The notes below the pieces were generated by a model. That model did no database searches. It saw nothing but the letters and a program-made list of their open reading frames with translations, and was not told the origin of the DNA. This document shows positions 1 through 6,149 of a stretch of 8,583 nt of DNA, in pieces (within the stretch, counting starts at the first letter, position 1; each line of letters starts with the position of its first letter). Source of the DNA: 1XD8-76 sp051880335 (lineage in GTDB: Bacteria > Bacillota > Clostridia > Lachnospirales > Lachnospiraceae); contig JBJENT010000209.1 in the NCBI GenBank assembly GCA_051880335.1, positions 1 through 8,583 on the forward strand. The letters run 5' to 3'. Position numbers and translations under genes: made by a program.

Positions 1-182
1 TCTTTAATCTGGCTATATAGTTCAAAGCGACTGGTTAATTCTTCGTAGGCTTCAATGCTCATAACAGCAAGGTCACCTTTTCCATTCTTCGTAATAAAAA
101 CTGGTTCAGGATAACTATGACAAAATGTAGAGATTTCGTTGTAGTTATTTCTTAAATCAGCGCTTGATTTGATTACTGGCAT
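1..182 (-). CDS. Phd/YefM-family type II antitoxin (partial, 3' end cut by window edge)
   Basis: I translated this from the minus strand. The start ATG is the complement of 180-182, preceded by a strong AAGGAGGG ribosome binding site (complement of 189-196). About 60 residues are visible, beginning MPVIKSSADLRNNYNEIS, then a segment EPVFITKNGKGDLAVMSIEAYEEL. This is the classic Phd/YefM layout: an N-terminal strand plus an 'R-N-x-(Y/L)' helix that forms the DNA-binding dimer, a 'P(V/I)xITKNGK' strand-turn, and 'AVMSxEAYEEL'. In this family the C-terminal tail, here off the window, wraps and neutralises a partner toxin, usually a RelE/ParE- or Doc-type protein encoded just downstream. The toxin would therefore lie left of position 1 and cannot be judged. 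The promoter region holds an inverted repeat fitting the autorepression usual for these antitoxins. Family assignment is strong; the toxin partner is inference. Confidence 0.88.
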   Translation of the reverse strand, partial: MPVIKSSADLRNNYNEISTFCHSYPEPVFITKNGKGDLAVMSIEAYEELTSRFELYSQIK

Positions 183-199
183 AATGAGCCCTCCTTATT

Positions 200-230
200 T
201 ATAACAAAATTATACACAAATTTTGTTATA
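200..230. repeat. Perfect 11-bp inverted repeat over the antitoxin promoter (candidate operator)
   Basis: TATAACAAAAT (200-210) and ATTTTGTTATA (220-230) are perfect reverse complements separated by 9 bp. The repeat covers the -10 and most of the spacer of the leftward promoter. Its centre-to-centre distance of about 20 bp would place two half-sites on the same DNA face. Phd/YefM antitoxins normally bind such palindromes with or without toxin to repress their own operon; that this one does so is inferred. Confidence 0.6.
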
Positions 231-237
231 TAATCAA
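209..237 (-). promoter_or_regulatory. Sigma-A-type promoter of the antitoxin gene
   Basis: Read on the minus strand, a TTGATT -35 (complement of 232-237) and a perfect TATAAT -10 (complement of 209-214) are separated by exactly 17 bp. They lie just upstream of the AAGGAGGG ribosome binding site and the antitoxin ATG. The spacing and the -10 are close to ideal for vegetative RNA polymerase. The promoter is overlapped by the inverted repeat at 200-230. Confidence 0.7.
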
Positions 238-287
238 TGGAACGTGAAGATATTATATGTCAGTTTTTGTATTGTATTCAACTGCTG

Positions 288-317
288 TGCATAATCCTCT
301 TGTTTCTCCACATAATA
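288..317 (+). promoter_or_regulatory. Candidate sigma-G (forespore) promoter of spoVT
   Basis: TGCATA (288-293) and CATAATA (311-317) are separated by 17 bp. From memory, the Bacillus subtilis sigma-G consensus is about TGHATA and CATNHTA with 17-18 bp spacing, so both boxes fit. Transcription would start near 324, leaving a leader of about 37 nt before the ATG at 361. B. subtilis spoVT is a sigma-G gene, so the match makes biological sense. A weaker vegetative alternative is TTGTAT (267-272), 17 bp, CATAAT (290-295). Both are short motifs in AT-rich DNA and could be chance. Confidence 0.45.
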
Positions 318-360
318 ACTCCATATCTTGAAAAATAAGGTAATGGAGGAAAATGCAATA

Positions 361-906
361 ATGAAGGCAACAGGAATTGTTAGAAGGATAGATGATTTGG
401 GCAGAGTGGTTATTCCGAAAGAGATTCGAAGAACGCTTCGGATTCGGGAATCTGATCCATTGGAGATTTTCACAGACAGAGAGGGAGAAATCATTTTAAA
501 GAAATACTCTCCGCTGGGTGAGATGAGTACTTTTGCGAAGCAGTATACAGAAAGCCTGGCACAGGTATCCGGATATATTGCAATGATCATGGACAGGGAT
601 CAGGTGATTGCAGTTTCCGGGGGAATGAAAAATTCTCTGGGAAAGTCGGTGAGTAAGGAACTGGAAAAGCTGGTAGATAACCGGGAAGTGGTCATTGCAG
701 CAAAAGGGGAGAAAGGTTTTATTATGGTTCTTCAGGATTATCCGGAAGACTTTGATCAGGAAGCTATCAGTCCCATCATCTGTGAAGGGGATGTGATCGG
801 TGCAGTTGCACTGCTTGACTGCGATGCAAAAGGGAAAATGGGAGATGTGGAAAGAAAATTGATTCTGTCGGCAGCCGGTTTTTTGGGAAGACAGATGGAA
901 CAATAA
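361..906 (+). CDS. spoVT: Stage V sporulation protein T (SpoVT), AbrB-family transcription regulator
   Basis: The protein has 181 residues, close to the 178 of B. subtilis SpoVT. Residues 1-52 form the swapped-hairpin AbrB/SpoVT DNA-binding domain, with the hallmark MKATGIVRRIDDLGRVVIPK and then EIRRTLRIRESDPLEIF, nearly identical to the Bacillus protein. The rest matches the GAF-like C-terminal domain, ending in the conserved AAGFLGRQMEQ. SpoVT acts in the forespore, tuning sigma-G-dependent genes and spore coat/germination traits; the GAF domain is thought to sense an unknown small ligand. I chose the ATG at 361 because GGAGGA (345-350) lies 10 nt upstream and because it gives the family's N-terminus. 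Upstream in-frame TTG (328) and ATG (343) would add 11 or 6 residues; the ATG at 343 overlaps that ribosome binding site. The gene appears monocistronic, divergent from the antitoxin gene, and is followed by a terminator-like hairpin. Confidence 0.93.
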   Translation: MKATGIVRRIDDLGRVVIPKEIRRTLRIRESDPLEIFTDREGEIILKKYSPLGEMSTFAKQYTESLAQVSGYIAMIMDRDQVIAVSGGMKNSLGKSVSKELEKLVDNREVVIAAKGEKGFIMVLQDYPEDFDQEAISPIICEGDVIGAVALLDCDAKGKMGDVERKLILSAAGFLGRQMEQ

Positions 907-966
907 ATCGTTCGGTTCTCTTAAGACATAAAATCATTGACTATTTTATAATAAAAATGCCACAAA

Positions 967-993
967 TTGACATGTGTGCTATACTATATAGTA
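967..993 (+). promoter_or_regulatory. Promoter region of pncB with overlapping palindrome
   Basis: Two promoter readings overlap. One is an extended -10, TGCTATACT (977-985), a TGn plus TATACT, which needs no good -35 and would start near 992. The other is a perfect -35 TTGACA (967-972) paired with a weak TAGTAA (989-994) at 16 bp. A 12-bp perfect palindrome, TACTATATAGTA (982-993), overlaps the -10/start region and could be an operator half or a chance AT-rich palindrome. The region lies about 60 bp after the spoVT stop and 105-130 bp before pncB. That a promoter is here is likely; which boxes are used is uncertain. Confidence 0.5.
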
Positions 994-1043
994 AATGCAG
1001 AAAAAACAAGCAGTGCGAAGCGCTATTTGTTTTTTTGCATTTA
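992..1043 (+). terminator. Long hairpin with U-run: spoVT terminator and/or pncB leader attenuator
   Basis: The core stem AGTGC (1012-1016)/GCGCT (1020-1024) closes a GAA loop. It is extended by an A-rich strand (1001-1009) pairing with TTTGTTTTTTT (1026-1036). TAAATGC (992-998) then pairs with GCATTTA (1037-1043), with only a bulged A at 999 and one internal C-A mismatch. The GC core followed by ATTTGTTTTTTT is a typical intrinsic terminator, and the A-tract before it could make it bidirectional. It is the only terminator-like structure after spoVT. Since I see no promoter between it and pncB, pncB transcripts from the upstream promoter must read through it. Confidence 0.65.
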
Positions 1044-1052
1044 TTAACCATC

Positions 1053-1078
1053 TTGTAGAGAAAGAGCTATTTCTACAA
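1053..1078 (+). other. Second leader hairpin just before the pncB ribosome binding site
   Basis: TTGTAGA (1053-1059) pairs perfectly with TCTACAA (1072-1078), and the stem can extend inward by a G-U and an A-U pair. It ends about 8 nt before AGAGGAGG (1085-1092), the pncB Shine-Dalgarno. No U-run follows, so it is not a terminator. It may shape access to the ribosome binding site or pair alternatively with the first hairpin. No known riboswitch class is recognisable to me. Confidence 0.4.
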
Positions 1079-1097
1079 AGGATAAGAGGAGGCTCCT

Positions 1098-2552
1098 ATG
1101 GACAGACAAAACCTGACACTGCTGACAGACCTTTATGAACTGACAATGATGCAGGGCTATTTTCACAATATGGATCGAAATCAGACGGTAATATTTGATG
1201 CGTTTTACCGCAGCAATCCTAATGGAGGCGGCTATGCCATTGCATGTGGGCTGGAGCAGCTGGTGAAATATATCAAAGAACTGCATTTTGCACCGCAGGA
1301 TATTGAGTATCTGGCGGGGCTTGGAATCTTTGATAAAGAATTTCTGGATTATCTTGCTAACTTTAAATTTTCCGGCAGTATTTATGCAATCCCGGAAGGC
1401 ACTGTTGTATTTCCGCGAGAGCCTTTGGTAAAAGTGATCGCACCAATCATGGAAGCACAGCTGGTGGAGACCGCCATTTTGAATATCATCAATCATCAGT
1501 CACTGATCGCAACCAAAGCATCCCGTGTATGCTGGGCTGCAAGAGGGGATGGAATCATGGAATTCGGACTTCGTCGTGCCCAGGGGCCGGATGCAGGTAC
1601 TTATGGTGCCAGAGCTGCAGTCATCGGTGGCTGTATCGGTACTTCCAATGTACTTTGTGGCCAGCTTTTTGATGTGCCGGTGAAAGGAACCCACGCGCAC
1701 AGCTGGATCATGAGCTTCCCGGATGAGTACACAGCATTTAAAACCTATGCAGATATGTATCCGTCGGCCTGCATTTTATTAGTGGATACCTATGATACGC
1801 TAAAATCCGGTGTGCCAAATGCAATCCGTGTGTTTACCGAGATGAGAGAAGCCGGCATACCGCTTACATTTTATGGAATCCGTCTGGATAGTGGCGACCT
1901 GGCATATCTTTCCAAGAAGGCCCGTAAGATGCTGGATGAAGCAGGCTTCCCGGATGCAGTGATTTCCGCATCCAATGATCTGGATGAATACCTGATCGAC
2001 TCTTTGAAGGTACAGGGAGCTGCCATTACATCCTGGGGTGTTGGTACAAACCTGATCACCAGTAAAGACTGGCCGGCCTTTGGCGGTGTTTATAAACTGG
2101 CAGCCATCATGAACGAAGACGGTGAATTCGTTCCGAAGATCAAGCTTTCTGAAAACTCAGAAAAAGTAACCAACCCGGGAAATAAAACAGTTTATCGTAT
2201 TTATGATAAGGAGACCGGAAAGATCAAAGCGGATCTGATCTGTCTGGTAGACGAACAGTTTTCAGAAGATGAATCCATGCTTTTGTTTGATCCAAATGAA
2301 CCCTGGAAAAAGACAAAACTGCAGCCGGGCACTTATACCTTAAGAGAAATCATGGTACCGGTATTTGAGAACGGAGAATGTGTCTATACTTCTCCAAAGA
2401 CCATGGATATCCGGGCATACTGCCAGCAGGAGCTTTCCACTCTCTGGGATGAAACAAGACGTTTAGTAAATCCCCAGAAGGTATACGTGGATCTGTCCAG
2501 AAAACTTTACGATATCAAGATTGAACTGCTGGATAAGATGAGCAGGGTGTAA
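1098..2552 (+). CDS. pncB: Nicotinate phosphoribosyltransferase
   Basis: The product has 484 residues, the usual size for the Gram-positive form of this enzyme. It converts nicotinate, PRPP and ATP into nicotinate mononucleotide in the cytosol, the committing step of the Preiss-Handler NAD salvage route. Visible motifs are the N-terminal LLTDLYELTMMQGYF (9-22), the substrate-site segment MEFGLRRAQGPDAG (154-167), GTHAHSW (197-203), whose second His aligns with the autophosphorylated catalytic His of the family, IRLDSGDL (261-268) for the phosphoribosyl moiety, and GVGTNL (314-319), the phosphate-binding loop. The C-terminal part (about 370-484) is the extra domain of this subfamily. The ATG at 1098 has a strong AGAGGAGG at 1085-1092. 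Partner genes such as pncA or nadE are absent from the window, so it seems to be a single-gene unit. I see no intrinsic terminator directly after the stop. Confidence 0.96.
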   Translation: MDRQNLTLLTDLYELTMMQGYFHNMDRNQTVIFDAFYRSNPNGGGYAIACGLEQLVKYIKELHFAPQDIEYLAGLGIFDKEFLDYLANFKFSGSIYAIPEGTVVFPREPLVKVIAPIMEAQLVETAILNIINHQSLIATKASRVCWAARGDGIMEFGLRRAQGPDAGTYGARAAVIGGCIGTSNVLCGQLFDVPVKGTHAHSWIMSFPDEYTAFKTYADMYPSACILLVDTYDTLKSGVPNAIRVFTEMREAGIPLTFYGIRLDSGDLAYLSKKARKMLDEAGFPDAVISASNDLDEYLIDSLKVQGAAITSWGVGTNLITSKDWPAFGGVYKLAAIMNEDGEFVPKIKLSENSEKVTNPGNKTVYRIYDKETGKIKADLICLVDEQFSEDESMLLFDPNEPWKKTKLQPGTYTLREIMVPVFENGECVYTSPKTMDIRAYCQQELSTLWDETRRLVNPQKVYVDLSRKLYDIKIELLDKMSRV

Positions 2553-2605
2553 GTAAAATGGCGTAGAATTCTTGGAAAAAACCCTGAAAAATCGGCACTC
2601 TCTTC

Positions 2606-2634
2606 TTGACATTTAAAAATCAAGGCTTTAGACT
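2606..2634 (+). promoter_or_regulatory. Vegetative promoter of the T-box-ileS-glgP unit
   Basis: A perfect TTGACA -35 (2606-2611) and TAGACT (2629-2634, four of six consensus bases) are separated by 17 bp. Transcription would start near 2641, about 15-20 nt before the first T-box stem, giving a leader of roughly 290 nt. The position directly upstream of the T-box supports it. Confidence 0.7.
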
Positions 2635-2640
2635 ATTCAC

Positions 2641-2899
2641 AGACATATTGCAAAAGGCGATGACGAAGACAGTAAGTCTTTTTTGAAAGGCAAAGCGAGT
2701 CGGTGATGGTGTAAGACCGGTGCGAGTAGAGAAAGACCCAAGATCACTTCCAAGCTGCGGGTTGAACAGAAATCAGTAAACTTAGCCGTACTCCTACGTT
2801 ACAGGAAATCATATTAAACAATTTATTTTGTGCGTATGACGTAACAGGTGGTTTAGCGAGGATGCCTCGTCCTATTACAGGACGGGGCTTTATTTTTTA
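2641..2899 (+). promoter_or_regulatory. T-box riboswitch, isoleucine specifier (tRNA-Ile sensing leader)
   Basis: Stem I is recognisable. GATGACGAAG (2659-2668), with a kink-turn-like GATGA, pairs through GAAG (2665-2668) with CTTC (2747-2750). The AGTA of the loop-E motif is at 2671-2674. GTCTTT (2676-2681) pairs with AAAGAC (2732-2737), and an apical CGGT/ACCG stem is at 2701-2719. The triplet ATC at 2743-2745 followed by A2746, immediately before the closing CTTC strand, sits where the specifier codon belongs and encodes Ile, matching ileS downstream. Further on are the AGTAAACTTAGCCG stretch (2776-2789) and a T-box sequence AACAGGTGGTTTAGCG (2843-2858). Its TGGT (2849-2852) can pair with the ACCA end of tRNA-Ile. 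Uncharged tRNA-Ile would stabilise the antiterminator and allow ileS transcription; charged tRNA leaves the terminator to form. Confidence 0.9.
2864..2899 (+). terminator. Conditional intrinsic terminator of the T-box leader
   Basis: GCCTCGTCCT (2864-2873) and AGGACGGGGC (2879-2888) form a 10-bp stem with one T-G wobble and a 5-nt loop ATTAC. The U-rich tail TTTATTTTTTA (2889-2899) follows. The 5' arm overlaps the sequence that the T-box element (2843-2858) needs for its antiterminator; for example AGG (2846-2848) can pair with CCT (2865-2867), and GACG (2838-2841) with CGTC (2868-2871). The two structures are therefore mutually exclusive, as in transcriptional T-boxes. Confidence 0.9.
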
Positions 2900-2932
2900 T
2901 ATTGTTGCGTCAAAAAAGAAAGGAAGAAGAAC

Positions 2933-5900
2933 ATGTATCAAAAAGTTGACACGAACCTGAATTTCGTAGAACGCGAAAAAGAAACATGCCAGTTCTGGAA
3001 AGACAATGATATTTTCCGGAAATCCATGGATTCCAGAAAAGATGGCCCAACTTATACTTTTTATGATGGACCTCCGACTGCTAACGGAAAACCTCATATC
3101 GGTCATGTACTGACCCGTGTTATCAAGGATATGATTCCAAGATATAGAACTATGAAGGGCTACATGGTTCCAAGAAAAGCAGGATGGGATACCCATGGTC
3201 TTCCGGTAGAACTGGAAGTAGAAAAACTGCTTGGTCTGGATGGAAAAGAGCAGATTGAAGAATATGGTCTGGATCCATTTATTACAAAATGTAAAGAATC
3301 TGTTTGGAAATACAAAGGTATGTGGGAGGATTTCTCCGGCACTGTTGGTTTCTGGGCTGATATGGATGATCCATATGTAACATATCATGATGATTTTATC
3401 GAATCAGAATGGTGGGCATTAAAACAGATCTGGGACAAAGGTCTGTTGTACAAAGGATTTAAAATTGTGCCTTACTGCCCTCGTTGTGGTACTCCGCTTT
3501 CTTCTCACGAAGTAGCTCAGGGATATAAAACTTTAAAAGAGCGTACCGCAGTAGTACGTTTCAAAATCGTTGGTGAAGATGCTTACTTCTTAGCATGGAC
3601 CACTACACCTTGGACCCTTCCAAGTAACATTGCTCTTTGCGTAAATCCGGAGGAAACCTATGTAAAAGTAAAAGCAGCAGATGGCTTTACTTATATCATG
3701 GCAGAAGCTTTACTGGATAACGTTCTTGGAACCATTGAACGGGAAGAAGGAACACCTGCATATGAAGTATTAGAAACATATAAGGGTAAAGACTTAGAAT
3801 ATAAAGAATACGAACCATTGTACCAGTGTGCAGCTGACAGCGTTGCAAAACAGCACAAGAAAGCGTTCTTTGTATATTGTGATGATTATGTAACCATGTC
3901 CGATGGTACCGGTATCGTTCATATCGCACCTGCATTTGGTGAGGACGATGCCAGAGTGGGACGTAAATACGATGCTCCATTTGTACAGATGGTAGATGAA
4001 AAAGGTGTGATGAAGGAAGAAACACCTTTTGCCGGCATGCGTTGTAAACCGACCAAAAAGGAAATCGAAGCAGGTGCAGTCAGCTGTGATCCGGAGGTAT
4101 TGAAAGATCTGGACAGCAGAGGTATTTTATTCTCTGCTCCAAAGATGGAACATGACTATCCGCACTGCTGGAGATGTGATACTCCACTTCTGTATTTCGC
4201 AAGAGAATCCTGGTTCATCAAAATGACAGCTGTCAGAGATGATCTGGTTCGCAATAATAAGACAGTCAACTGGATTCCACCTACTATCGGTGAAGGACGT
4301 TTCGGTAACTGGCTTGAAAATATTCAGGACTGGGGCGTATCCCGTAACCGTTACTGGGGTACTCCACTTCCTATCTGGGAATGTGAGGACTGCGGACACA
4401 GAGAATGTATCGGTTCCCGTGAAGATCTGGAAAGATTATCCGGAAACGAAGCTGCTAAGACAGTAGAGCTTCACAGACCGTATATTGATGAAATAGTTTG
4501 TACCTGTCCGGAATGTGGCAAGAGCATGAAGAGAGTACCGGAAGTAATCGACTGCTGGTTTGACTCCGGCGCAATGCCATTTGCTCAGCATCACTATCCA
4601 TTTGAGAACAAAGAAAAATTTGAAGCCCAGTTCCCGGCTCAGTTCATTTCAGAAGCGGTAGACCAGACCCGAGGATGGTTCTATTCCCTGATGGCAGAAT
4701 CTACTCTGCTGTTTAATAAGAGCCCTTATGAAAACGTTATTGTTTTAGGTCTTGTATTGGATGAAAACGGTGAAAAGATGAGTAAGTCCAAAGGAAATGC
4801 CGTGGATCCTTTTGAAGCTCTGCAGACCTATGGCGCTGATGCAGTAAGATGGTATTTCTATATTAACTCTGCACCATGGCTTCCAAATCGTTTTGATGGC
4901 AAGGCTGTTCAGGAAAAAGAAAGAAAATTCCTGGGTACTTTATGGAATACCTATGCATTCTTTATTTTGTATGCAGAAATCGATCAGTTCGACGCAACCA
5001 AGTATACACTGGATTATGACAAACTACCGGTTATGGATAAGTGGTTATTATCCAAATTAAATACTGCTGTAAAACTGGTAGATGAGCATCTGGACAATTA
5101 CCGGATTCCGGAAGCTGCCAGAGTACTGGATAACTTTGTGGATGAAATGAGTAACTGGTACGTTCGCCGCAGTCGTGAACGTTTCTGGGCAAAGGGCATG
5201 GAACAGGATAAGATCAATGCTTATATGACCCTGTATACAGCATTGGTTGAAATCTCCAAGGCAGCAGCACCTATGGTTCCGTTCATGACAGAAGAGATTT
5301 ACCAGAATATGGTAAGAAGTATTGATAAAGATGCACCGGAAAGCATCCATTTATGCGACTTCCCGGTAGCAAATGAAAGCTATATTGATACTAAACTGGA
5401 AGACGATATGGAAGAAGTTCTGAAGATCGTTGTGATGGGTCGTGCAGCTCGTAATGCAGCTAATATCAAGAACCGTCAGCCTATTGGAAATATGTATGTA
5501 AAAGCAGAACATGCATTGGACAGCTTCTATCAGGAAATCATCGAAGATGAATTGAATGTAAAAGCAATTACATTCAGTGATGATGTATCTGAATATACCA
5601 GCTACAGTTTCAAACCGCAGCTTAGAACAGTGGGACCAAAATACGGAAAACAGCTTGGCGGTATCAAGAAATATCTGTCTGAAGTAGATGGTAGCAGTGC
5701 TTATGCCACATTGAAAGCGGAGGGAGCTTTGAAATTTGATGTGGATGGCACAGAAGTGGTTCTGACAGAGGAAGATCTGCTGATCGATATGGCACAGAAG
5801 GAAGGATTTGTGGCAGAGGCCGACAATAATGTGACCGTTGTGCTGGATACCAATCTGACAGAGGAACTCGTGGAAGAAGGATTTATGCTGGAAGTGATCA

Positions 5901-6124
5901 GCAAGATCCAGACTATGCGTAAAGATATTAATTTTGAAGTCATGGATCATATCAAAGTATCTGTTACCGGTAATGACAAGATCGCTGAAATCGTTCAGAA
6001 AAACGTAGACGCTATTTCAGTAAAAGTTCTGGCAGATGAACTGGTTTATGACAGAGATGTGGCAAATGCAAAAGAATGGAAAGTAAACGGTGAAGTAGTA
6101 ACCATTGGTGTTGAAAAAGTCTAA
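2933..6124 (+). CDS. ileS: Isoleucyl-tRNA synthetase, type 2 (IleRS2, eukaryote-like)
   Basis: This class I synthetase of 1063 residues charges tRNA-Ile with isoleucine in the cytosol. The ATP-binding signature is PHIGH (HIGH at 55-58) and the second is KMSKS (615-619). The inserted CP1 editing domain, which hydrolyses Val-tRNA-Ile, shows WTTTPWTLPSN (222-232) and GTGIVHIAPAFGEDD (325-339). Cys pairs in CPRC (182-185), CWRC, CEDC and CPEC suggest zinc-binding knuckles. NWYVRRSRERFW begins the anticodon-binding region, and the C-terminus has the extended domain of type 2 enzymes (I believe the DUF5915 family). Length over 1000, absence of a C-terminal CxxC zinc finger, and GYMVPRKAGWDTHGLPVELEVEKLLG resembling Thermus-type enzymes place it in type 2 rather than the roughly 930-residue type 1. 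The ATG at 2933 follows AAAGGAAG (2918-2925). Expression is controlled by the upstream Ile T-box. Confidence 0.97.
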   Translation: MYQKVDTNLNFVEREKETCQFWKDNDIFRKSMDSRKDGPTYTFYDGPPTANGKPHIGHVLTRVIKDMIPRYRTMKGYMVPRKAGWDTHGLPVELEVEKLLGLDGKEQIEEYGLDPFITKCKESVWKYKGMWEDFSGTVGFWADMDDPYVTYHDDFIESEWWALKQIWDKGLLYKGFKIVPYCPRCGTPLSSHEVAQGYKTLKERTAVVRFKIVGEDAYFLAWTTTPWTLPSNIALCVNPEETYVKVKAADGFTYIMAEALLDNVLGTIEREEGTPAYEVLETYKGKDLEYKEYEPLYQCAADSVAKQHKKAFFVYCDDYVTMSDGTGIVHIAPAFGEDDARVGRKYDAPFVQMVDEKGVMKEETPFAGMRCKPTKKEIEAGAVSCDPEVLKDLDSRGILFSAPKMEHDYPHCWRCDTPLLYFARESWFIKMTAVRDDLVRNNKTVNWIPPTIGEGRFGNWLENIQDWGVSRNRYWGTPLPIWECEDCGHRECIGSREDLERLSGNEAAKTVELHRPYIDEIVCTCPECGKSMKRVPEVIDCWFDSGAMPFAQHHYPFENKEKFEAQFPAQFISEAVDQTRGWFYSLMAESTLLFNKSPYENVIVLGLVLDENGEKMSKSKGNAVDPFEALQTYGADAVRWYFYINSAPWLPNRFDGKAVQEKERKFLGTLWNTYAFFILYAEIDQFDATKYTLDYDKLPVMDKWLLSKLNTAVKLVDEHLDNYRIPEAARVLDNFVDEMSNWYVRRSRERFWAKGMEQDKINAYMTLYTALVEISKAAAPMVPFMTEEIYQNMVRSIDKDAPESIHLCDFPVANESYIDTKLEDDMEEVLKIVVMGRAARNAANIKNRQPIGNMYVKAEHALDSFYQEIIEDELNVKAITFSDDVSEYTSYSFKPQLRTVGPKYGKQLGGIKKYLSEVDGSSAYATLKAEGALKFDVDGTEVVLTEEDLLIDMAQKEGFVAEADNNVTVVLDTNLTEELVEEGFMLEVISKIQTMRKDINFEVMDHIKVSVTGNDKIAEIVQKNVDAISVKVLADELVYDRDVANAKEWKVNGEVVTIGVEKV

Positions 6125-6149
6125 AGAGACATCTGTAGAGGAGAAAAGT

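Noticed and set aside
328..360. Upstream in-frame TTG (328) or ATG (343) starts for spoVT
   Set aside because: The extra residues are absent from the family N-terminus MKATGIVRR. The good ribosome binding site at 345-350 serves the ATG at 361, and the candidate transcription start near 324 leaves no room for a binding site before 328.
992..1097. A known NAD-sensing riboswitch in front of pncB
   Set aside because: The leader is structured, but I cannot match it to conserved bases of the NAD+-I or NAD+-II classes. Without covariation data the claim would be unsupported.
2793..2844. GTTAC/GTAAC inverted pair and repeated TTACAGGA words in the T-box leader
   Set aside because: The matches are only 5-8 bases in a region already explained by T-box stems, so they are likely chance or part of alternative folds.
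4127..4466. Overlapping short frames on both strands in the middle of ileS
   Set aside because: They fall inside the IleRS coding frame, near the zinc-knuckle region, and show no start signals or domain of their own.
5351..5950. Minus-strand open frame of 199 codons inside ileS
   Set aside because: It is antisense to the well-supported C-terminal part of IleRS, with low-complexity His/Phe/Cys-rich composition and no family resemblance.
6111..6139. Separate glgP promoter starting from TTGAAA at 6111-6116
   Set aside because: The matching -10 at 17 bp would be TGTAGA (6134-6139), a poor box that overlaps the ribosome binding site, so a transcript from it would lack a usable binding site.
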